From Rhizobium sp. (lineage in GTDB: Bacteria; Pseudomonadota; Alphaproteobacteria; Rhizobiales; Rhizobiaceae), in contig DPXQ01000139.1 in NCBI GenBank assembly GCA_003527225.1, positions 14,781 to 78,780 on the forward strand: 64,000 nucleotides of DNA, read 5' to 3'. Positions 19,258-28,136 of this stretch are shown here, piece by piece. The translations under genes and the position numbers were made by a program. The notes below the pieces were generated by a model, which was given only the letters and a program-made list of their open reading frames with translations, was not told the origin of the DNA and did not search any database. Position 1 is the stretch's first letter. Every line of letters begins with the position of its first letter.

Positions 19258-20322
19258 TCAGGCGGCGCGGCGCCCGGAAGGACGTCCCCGCACCTGCGTA
19301 TAGCCGACGATCGGGGTCCGCGGATTGTCGCGGGCCGTTGCGAGAGCCTTTTCGGCCTGGGCGAGGAACCGCGCCGACGTTTCTGCGTCGTCGCAAAGCG
19401 CAAAACCGATGGAGAGGCCGAGGCTCCCGTTGCTCGCTCCATCTCCGGTCGCAAAGACCAGATTGTTGACAGCGGCGGCATGAAGGCGCTCGGCGATCGC
19501 GTGAGCGGCCTCCCTGTTTACGCCTCCGAACAGGAAGGCGAATTCGGCGCCCGCGACGCGGGCAACGAAATCGTTCTTCTTGATCGTCTTGCGGAAGATG
19601 GCCGCCAGCCGTTTCAGGATACGGTTGCCGGCATCCTCGCCATATTGCTCGTTGATCGAACGGAACTGGTCGATTTCCACCATGATCAAAGCCGTCTCGG
19701 CCGGGTTTCGGTCGCCGGCGTAAAGCACCTCGAGCCGGTTCGAGAATGCGATCCGGTTGGGCAGGCCTGTCAGCCGGTCGCGAAGCGCCAAGGCTCTTGC
19801 CGCCTTCGCTGCCCGGTCGGCGGCTGCGATCTGCTGGATCCCGGCTTTCAGCTTCTGGCCAAGGTCGCTCTCCGTACGCAGCAGCTCGGCCGCCGAGGAC
19901 TGCAGGAAATCGATCTCCGCGAAAAGCTCGGCGAGACCGCGATTTTCGTCCTCGCGCATGGAGCGGAGGATGGTCTCCAGCGCTCGTGCAAAGCTCTGTT
20001 TGTGCAGGACGCCGAGCGAGATCTGCTCGGTCAGGCCGCCGAGGATGCGCGCCGCATCCGACTGCGACTTTTCCTCCACGAGACCGCAATGGGCGACGAG
20101 CCGATGCTTGAGGCCCAGTTGATCGAGGGCAGCCTGTGAAGGGTATGGGCCAAGTGACAACACATCATTCGTCAGCGTGGCACTATGGCCAAAGAGAGCC
20201 TCGTGAAAGAGTTCGTAGTTGCGGGGCAATCCCTCCACTCGCAGCTTGGCCATTTGTTGCATGGTCTTGTGCAGCCTGTCGGGTGTCCCCCCGCTCACTG
20301 CGGTCGTTGTCACGTCAACCAT
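19258..20322 (-). CDS. GGDEF-domain protein with degenerate AGAEF active site
   Basis: A 354-aa cytoplasmic protein. Residues 1-170 are a helical region of no recognised family; residues 175-335 are a GGDEF domain with DRLTGLPNR (182-190) and the metal-site aspartate in VEIDQFRSIN. The active-site motif reads AGAEF (257-261) instead of GGDEF, and the inhibitory RxxD site is KKND. It is therefore probably not a normal diguanylate cyclase. The start at 20322 has AGGGGA 6 bp upstream. It stands alone between the ABC-F and DinB genes. Confidence 0.87.
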   Translation of the reverse strand: MVDVTTTAVSGGTPDRLHKTMQQMAKLRVEGLPRNYELFHEALFGHSATLTNDVLSLGPYPSQAALDQLGLKHRLVAHCGLVEEKSQSDAARILGGLTEQISLGVLHKQSFARALETILRSMREDENRGLAELFAEIDFLQSSAAELLRTESDLGQKLKAGIQQIAAADRAAKAARALALRDRLTGLPNRIAFSNRLEVLYAGDRNPAETALIMVEIDQFRSINEQYGEDAGNRILKRLAAIFRKTIKKNDFVARVAGAEFAFLFGGVNREAAHAIAERLHAAAVNNLVFATGDGASNGSLGLSIGFALCDDAETSARFLAQAEKALATARDNPRTPIVGYTQVRGRPSGRRAA

Positions 20323-20685
20323 GTCAAATCCCCTGGCACCGGTTCGCTCCGGTATCCCCGTCGATGATCCAATATCGACGGGAAGGATGAGGCTGAAAGC
20401 TCTTGAAAGGTTTAACGAGCGGGCTTTCCTCCTTACGCAGGAAGCACGATTTTCCGGGAAGGTTAAATTTGAGTTTTCCGTTGGTGGGGCCGCATGAGCC
20501 GTCAGAATTGGAGCTGTTTCGCCAACCACGATCTGTCTTCGCCGACCAAACCTTGTTCGTCCTCGACGCCGGCAAGGGCTTCGCAGTCGTTGCGTGGGAG
20601 GTGCGCGGACTCACCCGGCGCGCCGCCTGATCGCACAGACGTTATGGACATGAAATAGGCGAGGCTCGTCCGCGGCTTTCTTGTT
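20323..20685. other. 363-bp non-coding stretch between the GGDEF and DinB-like genes
   Basis: Short open frames occur on both strands, but none has a convincing ribosome-binding site or family resemblance. The stretch holds the GGDEF gene's promoter and leader, including an A/T-rich patch near 20450-20480 (ttttccgggaaggttaaatttgag). No terminator or repeat stands out. Confidence 0.4.
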
Positions 20686-21195
20686 TCAGATCCATTGCTG
20701 CCCCTCCAGGCGCTGGAAATAGACGAGGTCGAGCACCAGGGAGGGTTTTCCGAGCGTGGTGAGTGTGGTGTGAGCCTGGCCGCGATGATGTGTCTGATGG
20801 TTAAAGAAGTGTGCGATCGCCGCGCCGAGCCCGTGGCTGATCGGCGTGGGATTGGTGAGCGCCGTATAGGAGATGCGCGCCGCAATCGCCGCCTCGTCGA
20901 GCCCGTCCACCCAATGGATGATGCGCTCGTCCTCGGCCTTCCGGGCGGCGGTGAGATCGGCAAGCGTGCTGTAAGGCCGCTCGTCGAGCGCGCGAGGCGA
21001 GGGGCCCTCACCGGTGAAGCGCCGCATCCAGATGCGGTCGGCGACGAGGATATGGCTGAGCGTGCGGAAGAGCGAGCCGAAGAAGGCGCCGGTGTCGCGG
21101 TGCAGTTCTTCCTCAGTCAGATCCTCGGCGGCGGCATAGACCCGCCTATTGGCCCACTGGTTGTAGGCGGCAAACATCTGGTAGTGCTGCAGCAT
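20686..21195 (-). CDS. DinB-family metal-binding protein
   Basis: A 169-aa four-helix-bundle protein of the DinB/YfiT-like fold. It starts MLQHYQMFAAYNQWANRRVY at 21195, with GGAGAAGAG just upstream. The three metal-ligand histidines typical of the fold can be placed in LSHILVAD and in NHQTHHRGQ near the C-terminus. Members are thiol-dependent transferases or hydrolases, and few have a known substrate. It is divergent from the GST gene at 21341, and the 145 bp between them must hold both promoters. Confidence 0.85.
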   Translation of the reverse strand: MLQHYQMFAAYNQWANRRVYAAAEDLTEEELHRDTGAFFGSLFRTLSHILVADRIWMRRFTGEGPSPRALDERPYSTLADLTAARKAEDERIIHWVDGLDEAAIAARISYTALTNPTPISHGLGAAIAHFFNHQTHHRGQAHTTLTTLGKPSLVLDLVYFQRLEGQQWI

Positions 21196-21340
21196 TTCTC
21201 TTCTCCGGTATGGTTTGTCTTGCGACCTTAGCCCACTGAAACCCCATTGTGGGTGATACGTTTGATGAAATTTGCTGATTTGATTGTCATAAGCTGCTGG
21301 CATTGAATAAGCATGACACAGTCAACCGCAGGAGCGCGCC

Positions 21341-22024
21341 ATGTCCATTACCCTGTACTCCCTTTGCGGCACGAATGCTGCGCGGCCTTTCTCGCCCCAT
21401 TGCTGGAAGGTGGTCATGGCCCTGAGGCACAAGGGGCTTTCCTACTCCGAGCGTCCTTTGCCGTTCACCGCCATTCCGGGCATCGAGAACGGTGCCTCGA
21501 AGACGGTGCCCCTGCTCAGGGATGGTGACCGGCTCATAGCCGACAGTTTCGCCATCGCGCTCTATCTCGATGAGGCCTATCCGCAGGAGCCTTCGCTCTT
21601 CAAGGGCGAGGGGGGCGAGGCCATGGCCCGTTTTGTCGAGAGCTTTTCGTTCACGGTGCTCCATAGCGCCATTACCCGGATCGCGCTGATGGACATTCAC
21701 GATATGCTCGATCCGCTGGACCGCGCCTATTTCCGCGAGAGCCGACAGGCCCGTCTCGGAAGGACGCTCGAGGAGGTCGCCATGGGCCGCAATGACGAGA
21801 TAGCCGCTTGGCCGGCCAAGCTCGCACCGCTGCGGCACATGCTGAAATTCCAGCCCTTCATCGGCGGAGAGACGCCGCTCTTTGCCGATTATATCGTGTT
21901 CGGCGCCCTGCAATGGCTGAGGATCACCACCGGATCGGTTCATCTCGCAGAAGACGATCCTGCCCGTCTCTGGTTCGAGCGCTGCCTCGATCTTCACGGC
22001 GGAAAGGCGCGGCAGGTCGCCTGA
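21341..22024 (+). CDS. glutathione S-transferase family protein
   Basis: A 227-aa protein with an N-terminal thioredoxin-like GST domain (TLYSLCGTNAARPFSPHCWK, then VPLLRDGDRLIADSFAIALYLDE with the conserved cis-Pro and the Glu/Asp-Ser glutathione motif) and a helical C-terminal domain. The layout resembles LigE/LigF-type etherase GSTs, in which the sulphur-binding residue is a serine near the N-terminus. The substrate is unknown. It is divergently transcribed from the DinB-like gene; shared regulation in a thiol or detoxification response is possible but not shown. Confidence 0.85.
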   Translation: MSITLYSLCGTNAARPFSPHCWKVVMALRHKGLSYSERPLPFTAIPGIENGASKTVPLLRDGDRLIADSFAIALYLDEAYPQEPSLFKGEGGEAMARFVESFSFTVLHSAITRIALMDIHDMLDPLDRAYFRESRQARLGRTLEEVAMGRNDEIAAWPAKLAPLRHMLKFQPFIGGETPLFADYIVFGALQWLRITTGSVHLAEDDPARLWFERCLDLHGGKARQVA

Positions 22025-22176
22025 CGGCGGGCCACGACCTGGAAACCGCGGCGTCCGCGCGGGCGCCGTGGCAGGACTGTGACAGCGGCATGAAACTTGG
22101 CCGATCCCCCTTGTTTTCGGGCTTTGGGACGGGTAGATACCGCCCACTTTCCCTATAAGACAAAAGGACGAGAACG

Positions 22177-22599
22177 ATGGCGATTGAACGCACTTTTTCG
22201 ATGATCAAGCCGGATGCCACCAAGCGCAACCTGACGGGCGCAATTACCAAGATGCTCGAAGATGCCGGCCTGCGCGTCGTCGCATCGAAGCGCGTCTGGA
22301 TGAGCAAGCGGGAAGCCGAAGGCTTCTACGCCGTTCACAAGGAACGCCCGTTCTTCGGTGAACTCGTTGAAGGCATGACCTCCGGCCCGACTGTCGTTCA
22401 GGTCCTCGAAGGCGAAAACGCCATCCTCAAGAACCGCGAGATCATGGGCGCCACCAACCCGGCACAGGCTGCCGAGGGCACCATCCGCAAGACCCATGCG
22501 CTGTCGATCGGCGAGAACTCGGTTCATGGTTCGGATGCCCCGGAAACCGCCGCCCAGGAAATCAAGTACTGGTTCTCCGACACTGAAATCGTCGGCTGA
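22177..22599 (+). CDS. ndk: nucleoside diphosphate kinase
   Basis: Transfers the gamma phosphate from ATP to NDPs through a phospho-histidine. It is 140 aa, the standard length. The N-terminus [13 protein letters not shown], the RPFF loop and the catalytic histidine motif NSVHGSD (His117 or 118) are intact. A ribosome-binding site (aaaggacgag) precedes the ATG. A -10-like ctataa lies at 22153-22158 without a good -35 partner. A bidirectional terminator follows, so it is probably monocistronic. Confidence 0.97.
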   Translation: MAIERTFSMIKPDATKRNLTGAITKMLEDAGLRVVASKRVWMSKREAEGFYAVHKERPFFGELVEGMTSGPTVVQVLEGENAILKNREIMGATNPAQAAEGTIRKTHALSIGENSVHGSDAPETAAQEIKYWFSDTEIVG

Positions 22600-22642
22600 A
22601 TCAAGATTTGAGGCGGGTGGCCTCAAGCCTTTGAAAAAATTG

Positions 22643-22673
22643 AAAAACCGGGGTGGAAACGCTCCGGTTTTTT
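22643..22673. terminator. bidirectional terminator between ndk and the lipoprotein gene
   Basis: The stem aaaaaccgg (22643-22651) pairs with ccggttttt (22664-22672) around a 12-nt loop. T-runs follow in both directions, so the element can end ndk on the plus strand and the lipoprotein/CGNR transcript on the minus strand. The minus-strand gene's stop codon abuts it. Confidence 0.75.
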
Positions 22674-23170
22674 CATAGTGCGCAGGCCTGGCGCATCCTG
22701 ATCTTCCCGTCCGCGCCATAGGCTTCCGGATTCCGGTCATAGGCCGCGCCCCGGACGAGCGGCTTTTCCGGCATCACCGTCTGGTCGAGGGTGGAGGAGA
22801 GCGTGGTCTCGAGTACTTGCATTGCCGTTCCGTCTGGCGCACGGAGCGTCACCTTGATCGCATAGGGTTTACCGGCCACCACGCATTCGAGACTCGGACT
22901 TTGCAGGTCGATCCGGGTCATTTTCGGGAACACCTTCTGGGTTGAGACGAGCGGCGGTCCGCCGGCCGGATTCTCGAATTCGGCCGTGACGACTGCCCCG
23001 TCCGGGACACCGTCGAGACGGTTGAGTGTGAGGACATAATAGGCCCGCGCCAGCCGGATGTTGAAAATGAACACCTTGCCGTTGACGCTCAGATGTTCTG
23101 CGTCGCGCTGGCACGCAGCGAGCGGGATCAGCGCGCAAAGCAAAAGGATGATCCGCAGGCGGTTTGTCAT
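22673..23170 (-). CDS. small predicted lipoprotein, function unknown
   Basis: A 165-aa protein with a lipoprotein signal peptide: a hydrophobic core (IILLLCALI) and a lipobox-like PLAAC whose cysteine would be lipidated, leaving the sequence QRDAEHLSVNGK after it. The mature part looks beta-rich and matches no family I know. Its ATG overlaps the CGNR gene's stop by one base (TGATG), so it is translationally coupled to that regulator. An envelope role linked to the regulator's signal is possible but only inferred. Confidence 0.7.
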   Translation of the reverse strand: MTNRLRIILLLCALIPLAACQRDAEHLSVNGKVFIFNIRLARAYYVLTLNRLDGVPDGAVVTAEFENPAGGPPLVSTQKVFPKMTRIDLQSPSLECVVAGKPYAIKVTLRAPDGTAMQVLETTLSSTLDQTVMPEKPLVRGAAYDRNPEAYGADGKIRMRQACAL

Positions 23171-23718
23171 CACGCAGCCTCCTTCTTTTTCCGGTGATAG
23201 TGCCGGTTTGCCTTGATGCGGTTGCCGCAGACGGCCATGTCACACCAGGTGCGGCTTCGGTTCTTGCTTCGGTCGAGGAAGAGCCAGCCGCAATTGGCGC
23301 AGATCTTCATCCGCTCTGGTTCCGGGTTTCCGACCAACCGCAGCGCCGATAGGGCGGTTGCCGCGTCCAGGGAGTTGTTGCTCCAGGCCGCCCGAAGGTT
23401 GGCGGCTATCATCTCCAGCAGTGCCGCGAGCCCCTCGCGTGTCTCGCGCCCGAGGACCCGGTCCCGGAAATAGCTGTCGGTGGCCTCGCGCAACCGGATG
23501 AAGGCGTCGCGATTGCCCCCGGCAATCGGCGTCAGTTCACCGAATAATGCCGCCTCGGCACAAAACGCCCTCGCCGCCGGTACGAAGCTTTCGAGCTGCG
23601 CCGGGTCCGCGAAACGGTCCGTCCGTCGGTTCTCGTCGAAACGCAGAATGACGCTGTTGGCGACATCGAGTGCCAATGCGCCGCCGGAAAAGCGGTGTGG
23701 GGTCCAGGCAAAGTTCAT
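23170..23718 (-). CDS. CGNR zinc-finger (ABATE-domain) putative regulator
   Basis: A 182-aa protein. The N-terminal part (FSGGALALDVANSV, then a helical region) is an ABATE-type putative stress-sensing domain. The C-terminus holds the CGNR zinc finger: CANCGWLFLD, a basic linker (RSKNRSRTWC), then DMAVCGNRIKANRHYHRKK. The family is thought to be transcriptional regulators. The start at 23718 (MNFAWTPHRFSGG) is chosen because it fits the domain start, although its ribosome-binding site is weak. It is divergent from the permease at 23778, with an 8-bp inverted repeat between them. Confidence 0.88.
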   Translation of the reverse strand: MNFAWTPHRFSGGALALDVANSVILRFDENRRTDRFADPAQLESFVPAARAFCAEAALFGELTPIAGGNRDAFIRLREATDSYFRDRVLGRETREGLAALLEMIAANLRAAWSNNSLDAATALSALRLVGNPEPERMKICANCGWLFLDRSKNRSRTWCDMAVCGNRIKANRHYHRKKKEAA

Positions 23719-23726
23719 GAGGGAAA

Positions 23727-23758
23727 TATAACTGGTAAAAATGAAAATGACAGTTATA
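23727..23758. promoter_or_regulatory. inverted repeat TATAACTG-N16-CAGTTATA in the CGNR/permease divergent promoter
   Basis: Two perfect 8-bp arms (23727-23734 and 23751-23758) with a 16-bp A/T-rich spacer fill most of the 59-bp gap between the CGNR regulator and the divergent permease gene. Arm centres are 24 bp apart, a little over two helical turns. The position fits an operator bound by the adjacent CGNR protein and controlling both genes. The repeat is seen directly; the regulator pairing is inferred. Confidence 0.5.
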
Positions 23759-23777
23759 AATCCATTGGAGGCCGGTG

Positions 23778-24674
23778 ATGCCCTATCTGATGCAGCAATT
23801 GGCGAATGCGGTGCCGCTGGCGGCACTCTATGCCGCTCTGGCCTTCGGCTATTCGCTCGCCTTCGGCATGACGCGCCGCGCCGATATCACCTTCGGCGCC
23901 TTGTTCGCCTTCGCCGGCCAGATCTACTTGCTGTTTTCCCATTTCGGATGGAACCGCGCCTATCTCGTCTTGCCGGCAACCCTTGCGCTCGGTGCGTTTG
24001 CTGCGGCGGTCTACACGCTCGGCGCCGCGTTCTTCGTGGCGCGCAACGTCATGCGTCCGCTCTACCGCGCGTCGCCGAATGCAGTCATGGTGGCATCCCT
24101 GGCCGTCCTCATCGTCCTGTCGGAAAGCGCGCGGATCGCCATGGGCAGCAGGGAGCTCTGGCTGTCGCCGTTTCTCAACGGGAAGGTGGTCGTCCTTGAG
24201 GAGGGCGCGTTCCAGGTGACGCTCACGGTCATTCAGCTCGTCAATTCTGCGCTCATGGTATCGATTGTGGCGGGAGGACACCTGCTTTTGACCCGCACGC
24301 GCCTGGGCCGGGTCTGGCGCGGAGTGGCGGACGACCCTCTCGCTGCCGAACTGTGCGGCGCCGATGCGCGGGCCGTATTCATCTGGTCCTATCTTGCCGC
24401 GGCCGCGATCGCCGCGGTTTGCGGCATCCTGGCCACGTCCTACTACGGTACGATGGATTTTGGCGCGGGCCTGATGTTCGGCCTCAAGGTGGTCCTGATC
24501 GCGGCAGCTGGAGGCTATTCGATGCCCTTGCGCTCGGCGGCGGGCGCGGCGGGGGTCGCACTCGCCGAAACCCTGTGGAGCGGCTATGCGCCGATCGTTT
24601 GGCGCGATCTGGTGGTCGTCGGGGCACTCGTGGCCGTGCTGGTGCTCAGCCGCAGAGAGCGGGTCGTCCCTTGA
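23778..24674 (+). CDS. LivH-type branched-chain amino-acid ABC permease, orphan
   Basis: A 298-aa inner-membrane permease of the LivH family with about eight membrane segments. The cytoplasmic coupling loop (RTRLGRVWRGVADDPLAAELCGAD) matches the family's permease-ATPase contact, and FGLKVVLIAAAGGY is typical. The ATG at 23778 has GGAGG 6 bp upstream; a GTG at 23775 is less likely. No LivM, LivG, LivF or binding-protein gene is nearby, so its partners must be elsewhere or lost. It is convergent with moaE with no gap. Confidence 0.86.
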   Translation: MPYLMQQLANAVPLAALYAALAFGYSLAFGMTRRADITFGALFAFAGQIYLLFSHFGWNRAYLVLPATLALGAFAAAVYTLGAAFFVARNVMRPLYRASPNAVMVASLAVLIVLSESARIAMGSRELWLSPFLNGKVVVLEEGAFQVTLTVIQLVNSALMVSIVAGGHLLLTRTRLGRVWRGVADDPLAAELCGADARAVFIWSYLAAAAIAAVCGILATSYYGTMDFGAGLMFGLKVVLIAAAGGYSMPLRSAAGAAGVALAETLWSGYAPIVWRDLVVVGALVAVLVLSRRERVVP

Positions 24675-25133
24675 TCAGCGCCACTTGTCCCGCGCGCGGT
24701 CGTCGGCGTCCTTGGCCGAAACCCAGTCGCCCGCCGTGCCGTCTTTTCGGTGTTCCTTTTTCCAGAACGGGGCGGACGTCTTGAGGTAGTCCATCATGAA
24801 GCTTGCGCCGTCGAAGGCCGCCTGCCTGTGCGGAGCGGCGGCGATGACGAGAACGATGTTTTCGCCCGGCGCGATCTTGCCGAAGCGGTGGATCGCGGTC
24901 AGCCCAAGCAGGCCGAAACGCCCTATCGCCATCTCTGCGATCCGCCTCATCTCCGCTTCCGCCATGCCGGGATAGTGTTCGAGTTCGAGAGCGGAAAGCA
25001 CCCCGCCGTCATCCCTGCACAATCCGACGAAGGACACCATCGCGCCGATATCCATCCGGTCTTCGCCGAGCCGGCGGCTTTCTTCTGCGAAGTCGAAATC
25101 TTCCCTCTGTACGCGGATCGTGGCTTCCATCAT
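24675..25133 (-). CDS. moaE: molybdopterin synthase catalytic subunit MoaE
   Basis: Large subunit of molybdopterin synthase, which inserts the dithiolene sulphurs into precursor Z using thiocarboxylated MoaD. It is 152 aa. Motifs are GAMVSFVGLCRD, LELEHYPGMAE, HRFGKIAPGE and PFWKKEHRKDG with the catalytic lysines. GAGGAG lies 9 bp before the ATG. It follows moaD by 13 bp, so the two subunits are made together. The rest of the cofactor pathway (moaA, moaC) is not in this window. A molybdoenzyme gene lies at 33753. Confidence 0.95.
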   Translation of the reverse strand: MMEATIRVQREDFDFAEESRRLGEDRMDIGAMVSFVGLCRDDGGVLSALELEHYPGMAEAEMRRIAEMAIGRFGLLGLTAIHRFGKIAPGENIVLVIAAAPHRQAAFDGASFMMDYLKTSAPFWKKEHRKDGTAGDWVSAKDADDRARDKWR

Positions 25134-25146
25134 CTCAGGGTGCTCC

Positions 25147-25401
25147 TCAGCCCCCGGTCATCGGCGGGAAAAGGCCGATCTCCCGCGCACCTGCGATCGG
25201 CTCATCGTGCTCGACATGCTCCTGGTTGATTGCCACCCGGATCGCCTGCGGGAACTGCAGCGCGTTCTCATATTCCTCGCCGAGACCGCGCAGATGCTCG
25301 ATCAGATCGGCGGCGCTGACCACGCTGTCCGGCAGGTCGATTTCTTCCTCGGCCTTGCCGATCCGTTCCCTCACCCAGGCGAAATAGACGAGTTTCACCA
25401 T
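25147..25401 (-). CDS. moaD: molybdopterin synthase sulphur-carrier subunit MoaD
   Basis: A ubiquitin-fold sulphur carrier of 84 aa whose C-terminal Gly-Gly (FPPMTGG) is thiocarboxylated and inserts into MoaE. The start VKLVYFAWVRERIG and the central LPDSVVSAADL follow the family pattern. Its ATG shares a base with the pgsA stop (TAATG), so it is translationally coupled to pgsA although the functions differ. The pgsA-moaD-moaE arrangement is common in rhizobia. Confidence 0.95.
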   Translation of the reverse strand: MVKLVYFAWVRERIGKAEEEIDLPDSVVSAADLIEHLRGLGEEYENALQFPQAIRVAINQEHVEHDEPIAGAREIGLFPPMTGG

Positions 25402-25988
25402 TACTGTTCATCCACGATGTGTTTGGCGCCGGCGCGGAAATAGTCATAGCCCGTATAGATCGTCAGCAATGCGGCGATCCACAGGAACGCTATGCCGAGC
25501 TCGGTGGTATAGGGCAGCACCTTGTCGCCGGCGGGGCCGGCCAGCAGAAAAGCTATGGCGATCATCTGCAGCGTCGTCTTCCACTTGGCGATACGTGTCA
25601 CCGGTACGCTGACCTTGAGCGCCGCCAGGTACTCCCGGAGGCCCGAAACAAGGATCTCACGGCACAGGATGGTGATTGCCGCCCAGAGTGACCAGCCAGC
25701 AATCGTTCCGTCCGCCGCCATCAGCAGCAGCACCGAGGCGACCAGCAGCTTGTCGGCGATCGGATCGAGCATACGGCCGATATTGGATGTCTGGTTCCAG
25801 ATGCGCGCCAGATAGCCGTCCAGAAAATCGGTGATCGAGGCGATGACAAACAGTGTCAGCGCCGCCCAGCGTGCCCAGTCCGAACTGGCGAGCCTGCCTT
25901 CGACAAAAAAGCACAAGACGATGAGCGGCACGGCCACGATCCGGCCATAGGTCAGCAGATTGGGAATATTATAAGCGGGGGAAGCCAT
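25401..25988 (-). CDS. pgsA: CDP-diacylglycerol--glycerol-3-phosphate 3-phosphatidyltransferase PgsA
   Basis: Inner-membrane enzyme that makes phosphatidylglycerol phosphate, the first committed step towards phosphatidylglycerol and cardiolipin. It is 195 aa from the ATG at 25988 (MASPAYNIPNLLTYGRI); the longer frame upstream lacks support. The CDP-alcohol phosphotransferase motif is complete: DG-x2-AR-x8-G-x3-D-x3-D, spanning DGYLAR to the final Asp of RMLDPIADK. About five membrane segments are visible. It follows uvrC by 117 bp and leads into moaD-moaE. Confidence 0.95.
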   Translation of the reverse strand: MASPAYNIPNLLTYGRIVAVPLIVLCFFVEGRLASSDWARWAALTLFVIASITDFLDGYLARIWNQTSNIGRMLDPIADKLLVASVLLLMAADGTIAGWSLWAAITILCREILVSGLREYLAALKVSVPVTRIAKWKTTLQMIAIAFLLAGPAGDKVLPYTTELGIAFLWIAALLTIYTGYDYFRAGAKHIVDEQ

Positions 25989-26105
25989 GATGCCCTGTCT
26001 CTGGATGGGTTGTGTCCGTAGATGACGGCTTTCGAACCCGACCGTCAACACCCGATTCTGTAAATATTTTGCGATGGTTGGGCCGCGTTTCCTGTGTCGG
26101 TGGCG

Positions 26106-28136
26106 TCAATCTGCGGCGTTTTCGTGAAAGTGGTTGTAGATTTGCCGGGCGACCGCCTCGGAAATGCCCTCGACCGCCGTCAGGTCGCTGATCGCTGCCC
26201 GCGACACCGCTTTGGCCGTTCCGAAGTGCTGCAGCAGCGCGCGCTTGCGCGTCGGTCCGATCCCGGAAATCTCGTCGAGCGGGTTCTTGACCATCTCCTT
26301 CTTGCGCCTTGCCCGGTGCGAGCCGATAGCAAAGCGGTGGGCTTCGTCGCGCAGGCGCTGGATGAAATAGAGGACCGGGTCGCGCGGCGGCAGGGTGAAG
26401 TCCGGCCGTCCCAGGGCGAAGAAGCGTTCGCGACCGGCATCGCGGTCGACGCCCTTGGCGACACCGATAGCGGTCACGCAATCGGCAATTCCCAACTCGT
26501 CCAATATGGCGCGCACGGCCGTCATCTGTCCCTGGCCGCCGTCGATGAGAATGACGTCCGGCCAGGCGGGAAAGGCGGCGTCTGCCGAATCCTCGCGTCG
26601 CTGCCCGCTCCGGTCGGGCTTGCCTTCCTCCTTGAGCAGGCGGGAAAAACGCCGTGTCATCACTTCGCGCATCATGCCGAAGTCGTCGCCCGGCGTAATG
26701 TCTTCCGACTTGATGTTGAACTTGCGGTACTGGTTCTTGACGAAGCCTTCCGGTCCCGCGACCACCATGCCGCCGACGGCATTGGTGCCCATGATGTGCG
26801 AGTTGTCATAGATTTCGATGCGGCGCGGCACGTAGGGCAGGGCGAAGGTTTCCGCAAGGCCCAGGAGAAGACGCGATTGAGACGCGGTCTCGGCGAGCTT
26901 GCGGCCGTGTGCCTCGCGGGCATTGGCCGTCACATGGTCGACCACATCCTTCTTGTCGCCGCGCTGAGGCACGAGGATCTGGACCTTGTGGCCGGCGCGC
27001 TCGGAAAGGGCCGTGGCAAGCAGTCCCTGTTCATCGACGGTTTCGGACAGCAGGATCTGCCGCGGGCAGGGCTTGTCGTCGTAAAACTGCGCGAGAAAGG
27101 CGTTGAGGACCTCTGCTCCCGTTAGCTGCGGATCGGCCTTCGGGAAATAGGCGCGGTTGCCCCAGTTCTGGCCGGTGCGGAAGAAGAAGACCTGGATGCA
27201 CGAGAGCCCGCCTTCATGATGGATCGCGAAGACATCCGCCTCCTCGACGCTGGCGGGATTGATGCCCTGATGGCTCTGCACATGGCTGAGGGCCGCCAGC
27301 CGGTCGCGATAGACCGCGGCCCGTTCGAAATCCAGATCCTCGGCAGCCTCGTTCATCGCCTCGGCGATCGAGGCCTTGATCTTCTGGCTCTTGCCGGAGA
27401 GGAATTCCTTCGCCTCGCGAACGAGTTCGGCATAGCCTTCCGCGCTGATTTCGCCGGTGCAGGGGGCGGAACAACGCTTGATCTGGTAGAGCAGGCAGGG
27501 GCGCGTGCGCGTCTCGAATACACTGTCCGTGCAGGTGCGCAGGAGGAAGGCGCGCTGCAACGAATTGATCGTGCGCCCGACTGCGCCTGCCGAGGCGAAG
27601 GGGCCGAAATAGTCGCCCTTGCGGGATCGCGCGCCGCGATGTTTGAAGATCGCCGGAGCCTTGGTGTCGCCGGTGATCAGGATATAGGGAAAGCTTTTGT
27701 CGTCGCGCAGCAGCACGTTGTAGCGCGGCCGCAGCCGCTTGATCAGGTTCGCCTCGAGCAGCAGCGCTTCGACCTCGGTGCGGGTCGTGACGAATTCCAT
27801 GTTGGTAGTCTCGCGCACCATCCGCGCCAGGCGGTTGGAGTGCACGCGCCCTTGGGCGTAGTTGCTGACGCGCTTCTTGAGGCTGCGGGCCTTGCCGACA
27901 TAAAGCACATCGCCGCCGGCGTTGAACATGCGGTAGACGCCCGGGCTGTTGGGCAATTGCTTGACGAATTCGCCGATCAGTTCCGCGCCCGAAAGTCCCT
28001 GGTCGCTCAGTCCGCCTTCGTTCCAGTCGATGGCAGGGGCCGGACGCGACGTGTCGCCGTTGACGGCGATGTCGTCGTCCTCGTCTTCCGTTCCGTCATA
28101 GAGAATGCCGCCTTCCGGCAGCTTTCCTCCACTCAT
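26106..28136 (-). CDS. uvrC: excinuclease ABC subunit C (UvrC)
   Basis: Makes both incisions beside DNA lesions in nucleotide excision repair. It is 676 aa. After an acidic 50-residue N-terminal extension comes the GIY-YIG nuclease domain ([22 protein letters not shown]; about 67-95), then the UvrB-binding UVR region (about 225-260), an RNase H-like endonuclease domain ([21 protein letters not shown]) and C-terminal helix-hairpin-helix motifs ([14 protein letters not shown]). Its start overlaps the upstream SDR stop by 4 bp (ATGA). Confidence 0.96.
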   Translation of the reverse strand: MSGGKLPEGGILYDGTEDEDDDIAVNGDTSRPAPAIDWNEGGLSDQGLSGAELIGEFVKQLPNSPGVYRMFNAGGDVLYVGKARSLKKRVSNYAQGRVHSNRLARMVRETTNMEFVTTRTEVEALLLEANLIKRLRPRYNVLLRDDKSFPYILITGDTKAPAIFKHRGARSRKGDYFGPFASAGAVGRTINSLQRAFLLRTCTDSVFETRTRPCLLYQIKRCSAPCTGEISAEGYAELVREAKEFLSGKSQKIKASIAEAMNEAAEDLDFERAAVYRDRLAALSHVQSHQGINPASVEEADVFAIHHEGGLSCIQVFFFRTGQNWGNRAYFPKADPQLTGAEVLNAFLAQFYDDKPCPRQILLSETVDEQGLLATALSERAGHKVQILVPQRGDKKDVVDHVTANAREAHGRKLAETASQSRLLLGLAETFALPYVPRRIEIYDNSHIMGTNAVGGMVVAGPEGFVKNQYRKFNIKSEDITPGDDFGMMREVMTRRFSRLLKEEGKPDRSGQRREDSADAAFPAWPDVILIDGGQGQMTAVRAILDELGIADCVTAIGVAKGVDRDAGRERFFALGRPDFTLPPRDPVLYFIQRLRDEAHRFAIGSHRARRKKEMVKNPLDEISGIGPTRKRALLQHFGTAKAVSRAAISDLTAVEGISEAVARQIYNHFHENAAD

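Noticed and set aside
20403..20630. Possible small plus-strand gene of 75 codons between the GGDEF and DinB-like genes
   Set aside because: No convincing ribosome-binding site or family resemblance; the region is more likely promoter and leader.
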